The notes beneath the pieces were generated by a model. The model was not told the origin of the DNA. It was given only the letters and a program-made list of their open reading frames with translations, and did not search any database. From assembly GCF_947494755.1 (NCBI RefSeq), contig NZ_CANLVZ010000005.1:209258-273257 (forward strand): DNA of 64,000 nt, read 5' to 3'. This DNA comes from an uncultured Tateyamaria sp. GTDB taxonomy: Bacteria > Pseudomonadota > Alphaproteobacteria > Rhodobacterales > Rhodobacteraceae. Position numbers and translations under genes: made by a program. How positions within the stretch are numbered: position 1 is the stretch's first letter; each line of letters opens with the position of its first letter. This document shows, piece after piece, positions 1-8,581 of this stretch.

Positions 1-88
1 GGAGACGGCGCGAAATCGTCCCATCTTGGGTGACAACCCTATTTGAATACGTCTAGATGGGCTTGGAAACGCGCGTTTTTCCGCGAAA

Positions 89-113
89 ACGGCACGGGCT
101 TGGCCTGTGCCGT
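89..113. terminator. GC-rich hairpin ahead of the Mrp operon
   Basis: An 11-bp stem (positions 89-99 against 103-113, one G.U pair, 3-base loop TTG). Read on the minus strand it is followed by GTTTT, so it could end a minus-strand transcript. On the plus strand it lies in the leader of the antiporter operon and has no T-run. The rest of 1-168 shows no convincing gene; the reading frame running into it is only the upstream extension of mrpA. Confidence 0.35.
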
Positions 114-168
114 GATCATGCGGGCGCTCGCTATACCAGACCAAAAGACCACCGCCGCAGGAGTTCGC

Positions 169-3048
169 GTGTCCCTCTTCTTTATCGTTGCTCTTCCGTT
201 CTTTGGTGCATTGCTGCCGGGGCTCATGAATTCTGCGGGACGCTCGGCGTGCGCGGGGGTGACGTTCACGGTCTCGCTGGCGGCGTTTATCGGATTGCTC
301 ACCAATCTGCCGACGGTTCTGGCGGGCGAGGTCGTCACGGCCGGTGTCGATTGGATGCCCGTGCTTGGGCTGAACTTCACGCTGATGCTCGACGGGCTTG
401 GCTTTTTCTTTGCGTTGCTGATCCTTGGGATCGGGCTGCTGATCATCGCCTATGCGCGCCACTACCTGAGCCGCGACGACAATATGGGGCAGTTTTTCAC
501 CTACCTGCTGCTGTTCCAAGGCGCGATGGTGGGAATCGTCCTGTCCGATAATATATTGCTTTTGCTTATTTTCTGGGAGCTCACGTCGCTGTCTTCATTC
601 CTGCTGATCGGGTATTGGAAACATCTGCCGGAAGGTCGCCAAGGCGCGCGTATGGCGCTGACCGTCACTGGCATGGGTGGCCTTGCGATGATTGGGGGGA
701 TGCTGATCCTTGGTCAGATTGTGGGCAGCTATGATCTGAGCGTCATCCTGCAAAACCGCGATTTGATCCAAGCGGATCCGCTTTATGTCCCTGCGCTCAT
801 TCTGATCCTGCTGGGCTGTTTCACGAAGTCCGCACAGTTCCCGTTCCACTTCTGGCTGCCGCACGCCATGGCGGCCCCTACACCGGTCTCGGCCTACTTG
901 CACTCGGCCACGATGGTCAAAGCGGGCATTTTCCTGATGGCGCGCATGTGGCCGGTGTTGTCAGGCACGACGGAGTGGTTTGTGATCGTGACCACGGCAG
1001 GACTGATCACGATGGTTTTGGGCGCGATCATTGCGCTGTTCAAACATGATCTCAAGGCGCTGCTGGCCTTTTCGACCGTGTCCCATCTGGGCCTGATCAC
1101 GATGTTGCTGGGCACCGGCACAGCCTTCGGGGCGATGGCCGCGATGTTCCATATCCTCAACCACGCGACTTTCAAAGCGGCCTTGTTCATGTCCGCAGGG
1201 ATCGTCGATCACGAGACCCACACCCGCGATATTCGCCGCCTTGGTGGGTTGCGCACCCTCATGCCGATCACCTTTGTCATCGTCGTGCTTGCGGCCTTGT
1301 CCATGGCGGGTATTCCGCTGCTTAACGGGTTCCTGTCCAAGGAAATGATGCTTGAGGAAGCGACACATACCGTCCTGTTCAATTCCCCATGGCTGGTGCC
1401 TGCGTTGGCCACGTTTGGTTCGCTTTTTTCGGCCGCCTATTGCTTCCGCCTGATCGGGCACACGTTCTTTGGGCCGGTGCGCGATGACTACCCGTCCAAG
1501 CCGCATGATCCGGGCTTTGGCCTGTGGGGGCCACCCGCGTTTCTGGTCTTGCTGGTTGTGGCCATTGGCGTCGCACCTTTCCTGGCCGAGCCGTTTGTGA
1601 AAATGGTCACCGCCTCCGTTCTGGGCGGTGAGGCCGAAGTGCCCAAGGCCTATTTCAAGATCTGGCACGGTCTGGTGCCCGCCCTGTTCATGTCGGCGAT
1701 CGCGGTTGTTGGTGGGCTTGTCCTGTTGGCGGTGTTCAACCCGGCCTTGCGCCTATGGGACCGCGCCCCGCGCCCCGAAGCCAAGACCATCTTCGAAGCG
1801 CTGGTTGAGGCGGTGGCAAGCCTTGCCCGTCGCCTGATCCTGCCTTTGCATAACGGAGCCTTTTCGCGTTACGCGGCCATCGGGTCGGTGGCGATTGTCG
1901 TCCTTGGATTTCACGCGTGGAGCACGGGCACTGTCGGCCCCGCCACCCGTGTGATGCAGGACGTGACCCCTGTTTCGGTGGCTGGGTGGGCTATGCTGGT
2001 GGCCGCTACAATCGGAATGGTATTCCTACACCGCAACCGCTTTTTGTCGCTCATCCTGATCGGGATTGTCGGTCTGATGGTGTCCATCGGTTTTGTCTTT
2101 TTCAGTGCGCCGGATCTGGCGATGACCCAGTTCACGGTCGAGGTGGTGACGATCATCCTGCTGCTGCTGGCGCTGAATTTCCTGCCCAAGCACACGCCGG
2201 TCGAAAGCACGGTGCTGCGCCGCGTGCGCGACACCGGCATTGCGCTGTTCGGGGGGCTTGCGACCTTTGGGCTGGCCTATCATTACCTGCTGCGCGACGC
2301 GGTGACGGGACCCATCTCTGAGTTCCATCTGGCCAATTCCTACAAAGGCGGCGGGGGCACCAACGTGGTCAACGTAATCCTTGTCGATTTCCGGGGCTTT
2401 GACACCTATGGCGAGATCATCGTGCTGGGGATCGCGGCCCTGCTGATCTATGCGCTGACCGAGACCCTGTTGGGCGGGCCTGTGCGCGCACGCCTGCTGA
2501 ACCGCACACCGGATGCGGCGCGGGCAGGGGATGCACATCCGATGATGATGGTGGTCCTGACCCGTGTGATCATGCCGGTCGTGTTGATGGTCGGCTTCTA
2601 CATCTTTTTGCGAGGCCACAACGAACCGGGCGGGGGCTTTATCGCGGGTCTGATCGTTTCCATCGGGGTTGTGATGCAATACATGGCCAGCGGGTTCAGC
2701 TGGACCTCGGCCCGTCTGCGTTATCCCTATCACGGGGTGATCGGCGCAGGGGTGCTGATCGCGGGGCTGACCGGCATCGGGTCGTGGTTTGTGGGCAAGC
2801 CGTTCCTGACCTCGGATTTCACTTATGTGCGCATCCCGCCCTTCAACGAGTTCGAGCTGGCCACAGCCGCCCTCTTTGATCTTGGCGTGTTTCTTGCTGT
2901 CGTCGGCGCGGTGATGTTGTCGCTTGAGAGCTTCTCGCGGCTGGCGCGTCGCGCCCATGTGCCCGACAACGAACACCCGATGGATATCGACCCGTCGCGC
3001 GATGACAAACCGGTGCCCGGCACCCCTGCTGCACAGGGGGGCGTGTGA
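169..3048 (+). CDS. mrpA: Mrp-type Na+/H+ antiporter, fused subunits A and B
   Basis: Largest subunit of a multi-gene monovalent cation/proton antiporter in the inner membrane, used for sodium export and pH homeostasis. About 959 residues and almost entirely hydrophobic. The first two thirds resemble the proton-conducting NuoL-type subunits of complex I, with conserved stretches such as KSAQFPFHFWLPHAM and HSATMVKAGIF. The last ~150 residues are an MnhB domain with RGHNEPGGGFIAGL, so A and B are fused as in Sinorhizobium PhaA-type systems. I chose GTG at 169 because AGGAG lies 5 bases upstream and the product then starts (M)SLFFIVALPFFGALLPG, typical of the family. The open frame reaches back to 43 without a good ribosome site. 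First gene of a tightly packed operon. Confidence 0.93.
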   Translation: MSLFFIVALPFFGALLPGLMNSAGRSACAGVTFTVSLAAFIGLLTNLPTVLAGEVVTAGVDWMPVLGLNFTLMLDGLGFFFALLILGIGLLIIAYARHYLSRDDNMGQFFTYLLLFQGAMVGIVLSDNILLLLIFWELTSLSSFLLIGYWKHLPEGRQGARMALTVTGMGGLAMIGGMLILGQIVGSYDLSVILQNRDLIQADPLYVPALILILLGCFTKSAQFPFHFWLPHAMAAPTPVSAYLHSATMVKAGIFLMARMWPVLSGTTEWFVIVTTAGLITMVLGAIIALFKHDLKALLAFSTVSHLGLITMLLGTGTAFGAMAAMFHILNHATFKAALFMSAGIVDHETHTRDIRRLGGLRTLMPITFVIVVLAALSMAGIPLLNGFLSKEMMLEEATHTVLFNSPWLVPALATFGSLFSAAYCFRLIGHTFFGPVRDDYPSKPHDPGFGLWGPPAFLVLLVVAIGVAPFLAEPFVKMVTASVLGGEAEVPKAYFKIWHGLVPALFMSAIAVVGGLVLLAVFNPALRLWDRAPRPEAKTIFEALVEAVASLARRLILPLHNGAFSRYAAIGSVAIVVLGFHAWSTGTVGPATRVMQDVTPVSVAGWAMLVAATIGMVFLHRNRFLSLILIGIVGLMVSIGFVFFSAPDLAMTQFTVEVVTIILLLLALNFLPKHTPVESTVLRRVRDTGIALFGGLATFGLAYHYLLRDAVTGPISEFHLANSYKGGGGTNVVNVILVDFRGFDTYGEIIVLGIAALLIYALTETLLGGPVRARLLNRTPDAARAGDAHPMMMVVLTRVIMPVVLMVGFYIFLRGHNEPGGGFIAGLIVSIGVVMQYMASGFSWTSARLRYPYHGVIGAGVLIAGLTGIGSWFVGKPFLTSDFTYVRIPPFNEFELATAALFDLGVFLAVVGAVMLSLESFSRLARRAHVPDNEHPMDIDPSRDDKPVPGTPAAQGGV

Positions 3049-3049
3049 T

Positions 3050-3406
3050 ATGGAACTGCTTGTCGCATCCGCCATTGGCATCATGACCGCGGGGGGGCTG
3101 TACCTGCTGCTGCGCCTGCGCACCTTCCCGGTGATCCTGGGCATTTCGCTGCTGACCTATGCGGTCAACGTGTTCCTGTTTGCCTCGGGTCGCCTGACCA
3201 TCGGCGCGCCGCCCATTCTGCGAGATGACATCACCCGCTATGCCGACCCGCTGCCGCAGGCCCTTGTGCTGACGGCCATCGTGATTTCGTTCGGGATGAC
3301 AGCCGTTGTCGTGATGATCGGTCTTGGGGCGTATCTGGGTTCCCACGACGATCACGTGGACGACCTGCCTGAACCGGATGCAGATGCGTCGGAGGGCCGG
3401 TCATGA
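3050..3406 (+). CDS. mrpC: Mrp antiporter subunit C
   Basis: A 118-residue membrane protein of the NuoK/MnhC family: three hydrophobic helices, starting MELLVASAIGIMTAGGLYLL, with the family stretch DPLPQALVLTAIVISFGMTA. It associates with subunits A and D in the antiporter complex. The start ATG sits one base after the mrpA stop and the stop overlaps the mrpD start (ATGA), so translation is probably coupled. The acidic tail (DDHVDDLPEPDADASEG) is probably outside the membrane. Confidence 0.92.
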   Translation: MELLVASAIGIMTAGGLYLLLRLRTFPVILGISLLTYAVNVFLFASGRLTIGAPPILRDDITRYADPLPQALVLTAIVISFGMTAVVVMIGLGAYLGSHDDHVDDLPEPDADASEGRS

Positions 3407-4965
3407 CCCATTGGATCGTTGCGCCGGTCATTCTGCCCGCACTTGTTGCGCCTTTCATTGTGTTGGCGGCCCGGTACCACATCGGCATCCAGCGGGTGTT
3501 TTCGGTTGTGGGGGTGCTGGCCCTGATCGCCATCGCGGGCGGGCTGACATGGCAAGCCTCTGACGGCACGGTCACCCTGTATCAGCTTGGTGATTGGGCC
3601 GCGCCCTTTGGCATCGTACTGGTCGGGGATCGCCTGTCGACCATGATGGTGCTGCTGACGGCGGTGCTGGGCCTGTTCGTGCTGCTCTATGCCATCGGGT
3701 CGGGATGGGATGATCGCGGGCGGCACTTTCACGCCCTGTTCCAGTTTCAGCTGATGGGAATCATGGGCGCGTTCCTGACCGGCGACCTCTTCAACCTTTT
3801 TGTCTTTTTCGAGGTGCTGCTGATTGCCTCATACGGCTTGATGATCCATGCAGGGGGCAATGACCGGCTCCGGGCAGGCGTGCAATATGTGCTGTTCAAC
3901 CTGATCGGCTCGACCCTGTTCCTGTTCGCGCTCGGGGCGATTTATGCCGAAACGGGCACGCTCAACATGGCCGATCTGGCCGAGCGCGTCCGCCTGATCG
4001 ACGCCGAAGAGACGGTGGGCATCCGCGTGGCCGCCGTGCTTTTGTTGCTGGTCTTTGCAATCAAGGCCGCGCTTGTGCCGCTGCACTTCTGGCTGCCGTC
4101 CAGCTATGCCGAGGCACCCGCACCGGTGGCCGCGCTGTTTGCGATCATGACCAAGGTGGGGGCCTATGCGATCATCCGGGTCTACACGCTTGTCTTCCCG
4201 CCTGACCTTGAGGTGACGCAGGGCCTGCATGATCTTTGGCTGTTGCCCGCCGCGCTGGTCTCGCTCGCTATCGGGATGATCGGCGTGCTGGCCGCGAAAA
4301 AGCTCGACCGGCTGGTGGCCTTTTCGGTGATCGGGTCGATGGGGATGGTGATGATTTCCATCGCGCTGTTCACACCCGAAGGGATCGCGGCGGCGCTCTA
4401 TTACATCATCCACTCGACCCTTGCCGGGGCCACGTTGTTTCTGATTGCGGACCTTGTGCGCTGTTCGAGGGCCAATTTGCAGCTGACCCCGCAGGCCCCC
4501 ATGGCCGGTGCCGCGCTGACGGCGGCTTTGTTCTTTGCCGGGGCGATTGCGATGGCGGGTCTGCCGCCGCTTTCGGGGTTCCTGGGAAAGCTGCTGGTGC
4601 TGGATGCTGCTTTTGACACCGACCTTGTGGTCTGGATCTGGGCGGTCGTGCTGACCTCAAGCCTGATCAGCATTCTGGGATTTGCGCGCGCCGGCAGCGT
4701 CCTGTTCTGGAAAGCCCACAGCGTCACACCGCCCGAAGGTGAAACACCGCTGCCCCGGCCTGCACCGCTGTCCTATGTGGCCGTTGGCGGGCTGATCGCG
4801 CTGCTTGGGCTGCACACCGTTTTTGCAGGCATTGTGCACGGATACACGACCACCATGGCCCGCGATCTGTTTGCGCCGGGGACCTATATCGAGACGGTTG
4901 TGGACACGCCGGGCAAGCTGAGCAAACCCGACATCGACAAGGCCGCCGACAAGGAGGATCACTGA
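3403..4965 (+). CDS. mrpD: Mrp antiporter subunit D
   Basis: A 520-residue multi-span membrane protein homologous to the NuoM/NuoN proton-translocating subunits. Family marks include FNLFVFFEVLLIASYGLM and ALVPLHFWLPSSYAEAPAPVAALFA, with membrane-embedded charged residues expected to carry protons. Start overlaps the mrpC stop by four bases; mrpE starts one base after its stop. Confidence 0.93.
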   Translation: MTHWIVAPVILPALVAPFIVLAARYHIGIQRVFSVVGVLALIAIAGGLTWQASDGTVTLYQLGDWAAPFGIVLVGDRLSTMMVLLTAVLGLFVLLYAIGSGWDDRGRHFHALFQFQLMGIMGAFLTGDLFNLFVFFEVLLIASYGLMIHAGGNDRLRAGVQYVLFNLIGSTLFLFALGAIYAETGTLNMADLAERVRLIDAEETVGIRVAAVLLLLVFAIKAALVPLHFWLPSSYAEAPAPVAALFAIMTKVGAYAIIRVYTLVFPPDLEVTQGLHDLWLLPAALVSLAIGMIGVLAAKKLDRLVAFSVIGSMGMVMISIALFTPEGIAAALYYIIHSTLAGATLFLIADLVRCSRANLQLTPQAPMAGAALTAALFFAGAIAMAGLPPLSGFLGKLLVLDAAFDTDLVVWIWAVVLTSSLISILGFARAGSVLFWKAHSVTPPEGETPLPRPAPLSYVAVGGLIALLGLHTVFAGIVHGYTTTMARDLFAPGTYIETVVDTPGKLSKPDIDKAADKEDH

Positions 4966-4966
4966 C

Positions 4967-5467
4967 ATGACCCGTGCATTCCGTTGGCTTCTGCCGCACC
5001 CCTTCCTGACACTGCTGCTGGCGGTGGTCTGGATATTGCTGCAAAATCAGGTGTCTGCCGGGATGGTGGTCTTTGGGATCATCCTGGGCGTGATCATCCC
5101 GTGGATGACGGCCGTCTGGTGGCCTGACACGCCGCAGGGGTTTCATCTGGGCAAGATGGTCAGCTACTCGATCATGGTGATCTGGGACATTCTGGTGGCC
5201 AACGTTGAGGTCGCGTGGATCGTGCTGACCGTCCCGAATGCCAAGCTCAAACCTGCATGGATCGTGATCCCGCTGGATTTGCGGCAGCCCGAGGCGATTA
5301 CGGTGCTGGCGGGCACGATCACCCTAACACCCGGCACCGTGTCGGCGGATTTGTCGGATGAAGGGCACTCGCTGCTTGTGCATGTACTGCACACCGATGA
5401 CCCCGATGGCGTCCGCGACGAGATCAAGACCCGCTACGAGGCCCGCCTTAAGGAGATTTTCGCATGA
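4967..5467 (+). CDS. mrpE: Mrp antiporter subunit E
   Basis: A 166-residue MnhE-family protein with two or three N-terminal membrane helices and a soluble C-terminal half (ITLTPGTVSADLSDEGHSLLVHVL), the most recognisable part of the family. Needed for assembly or activity of the antiporter. AAGGAGG lies just before the start, inside the end of mrpD; the stop overlaps mrpF by four bases. Confidence 0.9.
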   Translation: MTRAFRWLLPHPFLTLLLAVVWILLQNQVSAGMVVFGIILGVIIPWMTAVWWPDTPQGFHLGKMVSYSIMVIWDILVANVEVAWIVLTVPNAKLKPAWIVIPLDLRQPEAITVLAGTITLTPGTVSADLSDEGHSLLVHVLHTDDPDGVRDEIKTRYEARLKEIFA

Positions 5468-5751
5468 GTGCCGCCACTGATTTCATGAATACCGCGCTGA
5501 TCATCACGTTCGTGGTGATTGTGCTGGCGCAGGTTCTGTCGATGGTACGCCTTGTGATGGGGCCGACCGCTGGCGACCGCATCCTGGCGCTGGACACGAT
5601 GGTGATCAACGCGCTTGGGCTGGTTGTGCTGCTTGGGATTTATCAGGGCGTCCAGATCTACTTCGAAGTGTCGCTGCTGATTGCGATGCTGGGCTTTGTA
5701 TCTACTGTCGCACTGGCGCGGTTCATTTTGCGGGGGGATATTATCGAATGA
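5464..5751 (+). CDS. mrpF: Mrp antiporter subunit F
   Basis: A 95-residue, three-helix membrane protein of the MnhF/PhaF family. The conserved stretch RLVMGPTAGDRILALDTM follows helix 1. Start and stop both overlap the neighbouring cistrons by four bases, indicating coupled translation. Length is normal for the family. Confidence 0.9.
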   Translation: MSAATDFMNTALIITFVVIVLAQVLSMVRLVMGPTAGDRILALDTMVINALGLVVLLGIYQGVQIYFEVSLLIAMLGFVSTVALARFILRGDIIE

Positions 5752-6134
5752 TCGAGGTCGTTTTGACATATGCCGTTGCCGTCTTCCTGCTGATCGGGTC
5801 CGGCTTTGCCATTGTGGGCGTGATCGGGCTGCTCAAGTTCAACGACTCCATGACCCGCCTGCATGCGCCGACCAAAGTGGGCACTGTGGGGATTGGATCG
5901 CTGTTGATGGCGTCGATGCTGCATTCCTACACACTTGGCGAGACGTCCATGCATGAGCTGCTGATCATGTCGTTCCTGTTCGTGACCGCGCCGATCTCCG
6001 CCCACTTCATCGCCAAGGTGAACATCCATCGCCGTGCCTGCGACACGCCGCCGTCGCCGCCGCGCGATGACACATGGTCGACCCTCAACGTGCCCGAAGC
6101 GGACCGGGCCCTGGAAACCATCAAGGCCCCCTGA
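5748..6134 (+). CDS. mrpG: Mrp antiporter subunit G
   Basis: A 128-residue MnhG/PhaG-family protein with three membrane helices and the family motif LLKFNDSMTRLHAPTKVGTVGIG. The hydrophilic tail of about 40 residues is longer than in minimal homologues. Last gene of the antiporter operon; the next gene is on the opposite strand with its stop only 7 bases away. Confidence 0.9.
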   Translation: MIEVVLTYAVAVFLLIGSGFAIVGVIGLLKFNDSMTRLHAPTKVGTVGIGSLLMASMLHSYTLGETSMHELLIMSFLFVTAPISAHFIAKVNIHRRACDTPPSPPRDDTWSTLNVPEADRALETIKAP

Positions 6135-6141
6135 ACGGAGA

Positions 6142-6324
6142 TCAGACGGCGCGGGCGGCTTTGGCTGCGGCCCGAATTTCGTCCGCGATTTCCTCGGCCT
6201 CTTCGGGGTCGAAATCCATGGGGACTTCAACGCCTTTTGCTTCGATATAGATGCGCACCATGCCCTGATCGGTTGGGCCGATCTGCATGTTTGCCTCAAT
6301 GTCGCGTTCGCTGTTGATACCCAT
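6142..6324 (-). CDS. Small acidic protein, probably DUF6324 family
   Basis: A 60-residue protein, MGINSERDIEANMQIGPTDQ..., with an acidic/alanine helix at the end (DPEEAEEIADEIRAAAKAAR). I recognise it as a short Rhodobacterales protein of unknown function, probably DUF6324. The start at 6324 is supported by GGAGG about 5 bases upstream; the open frame reaches 6555 but that part has no ribosome site and overlaps the divergent acetyltransferase. No membrane segment or signal peptide. Confidence 0.72.
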   Translation of the reverse strand: MGINSERDIEANMQIGPTDQGMVRIYIEAKGVEVPMDFDPEEAEEIADEIRAAAKAARAV

Positions 6325-6405
6325 GGTCGCCTCCGCTCTGGCCTGAAGAACCTGTGCTATCGCGCGGCCCCTTGAAAGGCAAGATCGCGGGTTGCAGGAT
6401 AGGGC

Positions 6406-6888
6406 ATGAGCCCGATCACCTTGCGCCCCTTTCGCCCCGAAGACACCGATTGGCTGGTCGAGCAACACGGCCTCCAATATGCGCAAGCCGAAGGGTTTGA
6501 CGCCAGTTTCGGGGTGCTGGTGCGCGAGATTCTCGAAGGCTTCAACGCTGATCACGACCCTACTTGCGAACAGGGCTGGATTGCGCAGGCCGGTGATACG
6601 CGCCTGGGGTCCATCTTTTGCGTGCGCCTCAATGATCGTACCGCCAAACTGCGCCTGTTTCTGCTGGTGCCGGACGCGCGCGGGCAGGGGGTTGGAGCCA
6701 GGTTGCTTGCGGAGTGCATGGGCTATGCCAGATCCAAAGGGTATCGCGGCATGCAGCTATGGACCCATGAAAGCCACCGCGCCGCGTGCGCCCTCTATGC
6801 GCGCACCGGTTGGCAGTTGGGCGACAGCCGCCCGGTCCGATCCTTTGGACAGGATTTGGTCGAACAGATATGGTCCTACCGGTTCTGA
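6406..6888 (+). CDS. GNAT-family N-acetyltransferase
   Basis: A 160-residue protein with the GNAT acetyl-CoA-binding motif A at about residues 84-95 (VPDARGQGVGARLL) and a typical C-terminal motif B region (HESHRAACALYARTGW). Acetylates an unknown amine substrate. It resembles the acetyltransferase half of MarR/GNAT fusion proteins, but no MarR part is present. Single gene, divergent from the small protein to its left and followed by tRNA-His. Confidence 0.82.
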   Translation: MSPITLRPFRPEDTDWLVEQHGLQYAQAEGFDASFGVLVREILEGFNADHDPTCEQGWIAQAGDTRLGSIFCVRLNDRTAKLRLFLLVPDARGQGVGARLLAECMGYARSKGYRGMQLWTHESHRAACALYARTGWQLGDSRPVRSFGQDLVEQIWSYRF

Positions 6889-6949
6889 CGCTTTTTCTGG
6901 TTTTCACGGTCTTGCAATCGCGCGACCTCAGAGGTATCTCAGCCTCAGT

Positions 6950-7026
6950 GCCGCCTTAGCTCAGTAGGTTAGAGCGCTTGATTGTGGATCAAGAGGTCCC
7001 TGGTTCGAGACCAGGAGGTGGTACCA
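6950..7026 (+). tRNA. tRNA-His (anticodon GTG)
   Basis: A full cloverleaf can be drawn. The acceptor stem GCCGCCT/AGGTGGT has two G.U pairs, the anticodon stem is CTTGA/TCAAG with loop TTGTGGA (GTG at 6984-6986), the T stem is CCTGG/CCAGG, and CCA is encoded at 7024-7026. The base before the 5' end is T and the discriminator is A, so the near-universal extra G-1 and its partner C73 are both absent. This matches the variant known from part of the alphaproteobacteria. A C9T6 run follows directly (7027-7041) and may help end the transcript. Confidence 0.96.
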
Positions 7027-7044
7027 CCCCCCCCCTTTTTTAGG

Positions 7045-7350
7045 TTAGTCCAGCGTTATGGTCCGGCGCAGCGTGCCCGTCACCTGATCAAAGATCAGGA
7101 TTTCGTCCGTTTCGGTCACCACCGCGAACCAGTCCGAGCCGACGGTAAAGGCGGTCGCCACAGCGCCGTCCGGCAATGTCACCTGTTCGGGCAGTACCAT
7201 CGGAGTGGGGTCCGCATTCAGGCGGATGACAAGCAGTCCGATCACCGTTAGAACGCCGAAAATCATGATGGCGGTCAGCACCGTCACCAACCGGCGCAGG
7301 AACCGCAGATTGGTCGGTTCGATAGGGGTTTCGATGTCGTCCAACACCAT
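7045..7350 (-). CDS. Single-span membrane protein, probably DUF6476
   Basis: A 101-residue protein with one hydrophobic helix at about residues 19-43 (RRLVTVLTAIMIFGVLTVIG...) and a small C-terminal domain (PEQVTLPDGAVATAFTVGSDWFAVVTETDEILIF) ending in RRTITLD. It matches a conserved Rhodobacterales protein of unknown function, probably DUF6476. AAGGA stands right before the ATG at 7350. The first 17 bases overlap the start of the divergent pseudouridine synthase gene. Confidence 0.72.
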   Translation of the reverse strand: MVLDDIETPIEPTNLRFLRRLVTVLTAIMIFGVLTVIGLLVIRLNADPTPMVLPEQVTLPDGAVATAFTVGSDWFAVVTETDEILIFDQVTGTLRRTITLD

Positions 7351-8356
7351 ATCCTTTGTGATCGGCGAGGCACCCCCGCCGCGCCTTGATAAGGCCATTG
7401 CGCGCGACGTGCCAGAGGGGGCGGCGCTGTCGCGCACCCGGCTCGCCCGTCTGGTGGCGGACGGGGCGGTGTCCGTCGATGGCATCGTGACGGTCGATCC
7501 CAAGGGACGCGTGGTCGCGGGGGCGGCGATCACGGTGACAGTGGTTGAGGCGCAGGACAGCCATATTGCGCCCGAAGACATCCCGCTCGAGATCGTACAC
7601 GAGGACGGCGACCTGATCGTGGTCAACAAACCCGCGGGCATGGTTGTGCATCCTGCCCCCGGCTCACCTTCGGGCACTTTGGTCAACGCGCTGATGTTTC
7701 ACTGTGGCGATGATCTGTCCGGGGTAGGGGGGCTGAAACGCCCCGGCATCGTGCACCGGATCGACAAGGACACAAGCGGACTGTTGGTCGTGGCCAAATC
7801 CGACGCCGCCCATCACGGGTTGGCCGATCAATTCGCGGCCCACACGGTTGAGCGCTACTACCGCGCTTTGGTCTACGGTGTGCCCGATGCGGCCGATCCG
7901 CGTCTGCGCGGGATCAAGGGTACGAATTTCGAGTCCGGCAATGTGCTCAAGATCACGACCCAACTGGCGCGGCACAAGACGGATCGTCAACGCCAGGCGG
8001 TGCTGTTTCAGGGCGGGCGGCATGCGGTGACGCGGGCGCGGCTGGTCGAACGCTATGGCAGCCCCGAAGTGCTGGCGCAGATCGAATGCTGGCTCGAAAC
8101 GGGGCGGACGCATCAGATCCGCGTGCACATGGCCCATGCCGGACATGGGCTGGTCGGTGATCCGGTCTATGGCGGGCGGCGCAAGCTGGCACGCGGCGCG
8201 CTCAGTGATGCGGCGGCGGTGGCCGTTTCCGGCTTTGGGCGTCAGGCGCTGCATGCGGCGGTGCTGGGCTTTGATCACCCCATCAGCGGCGAACAGATGC
8301 GATTCGAGGCCGCCTTGCCCGAAGACTTTGAAACACTTTTGGCCCTTCTGCGTTAA
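7334..8356 (+). CDS. RluA-family 23S rRNA pseudouridine synthase
   Basis: A 340-residue enzyme that isomerises uridine to pseudouridine, most likely in 23S rRNA (RluD type). An S4 RNA-binding domain lies at about residues 17-75 (RLDKAIARDVPEG...VSVDG), followed by the catalytic domain. The key motif HRIDKDTSGLLVVAKS, with the catalytic aspartate, is at about residues 142-157, and GRTHQIRVHMAHAGHGLVGD comes near the end. Start at 7334 chosen from AGGGG a few bases upstream and from the S4 domain beginning; the frame is open further upstream. rpoH follows 225 bases later, as in related genomes. Confidence 0.9.
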   Translation: MSSNTISFVIGEAPPPRLDKAIARDVPEGAALSRTRLARLVADGAVSVDGIVTVDPKGRVVAGAAITVTVVEAQDSHIAPEDIPLEIVHEDGDLIVVNKPAGMVVHPAPGSPSGTLVNALMFHCGDDLSGVGGLKRPGIVHRIDKDTSGLLVVAKSDAAHHGLADQFAAHTVERYYRALVYGVPDAADPRLRGIKGTNFESGNVLKITTQLARHKTDRQRQAVLFQGGRHAVTRARLVERYGSPEVLAQIECWLETGRTHQIRVHMAHAGHGLVGDPVYGGRRKLARGALSDAAAVAVSGFGRQALHAAVLGFDHPISGEQMRFEAALPEDFETLLALLR

Positions 8357-8499
8357 GGTTTTGTTAGCTTGGCTGTGCAACATCGCCGTGCGACCCTGGG
8401 TTTCTGAAATGATCAGCACGTGCGCGTGAGGGCCGGGCTGCGGGGCTGCACATTCAGGATCGCGCATGCCAATATCACACCAACCGACGACCCTCGCAC

Positions 8500-8528
8500 C
8501 TTGAAAGGGTGTGATCGCCGTCCCATAT
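8500..8528 (+). promoter_or_regulatory. Sigma-32 (heat-shock) type promoter of rpoH
   Basis: CTTGAAA at 8500-8506, a 14-base spacer, then TCCCATAT at 8521-8528. The sigma-32 consensus is CTTGAAA and CCCCATNT, so only one position differs. It lies 54 bases before the rpoH start codon, leaving a leader of roughly 45 bases. This suggests that rpoH is transcribed by its own product, as reported for some alphaproteobacteria such as Caulobacter. Confidence 0.7.
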
Positions 8529-8581
8529 TCAATGTTAAGCCTCTAAACATGAAAGGTTTGAGGGGCACCAGGAGGGACAAA

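Noticed and set aside
2026..3144. A 372-codon minus-strand frame
   Set aside because: Antisense shadow of mrpA and mrpC.
6142..6555. A 137-residue version of the DUF6324-type protein
   Set aside because: The extra N-terminal part overlaps the divergent acetyltransferase and lacks a ribosome site; the start at 6324 has GGAGG.
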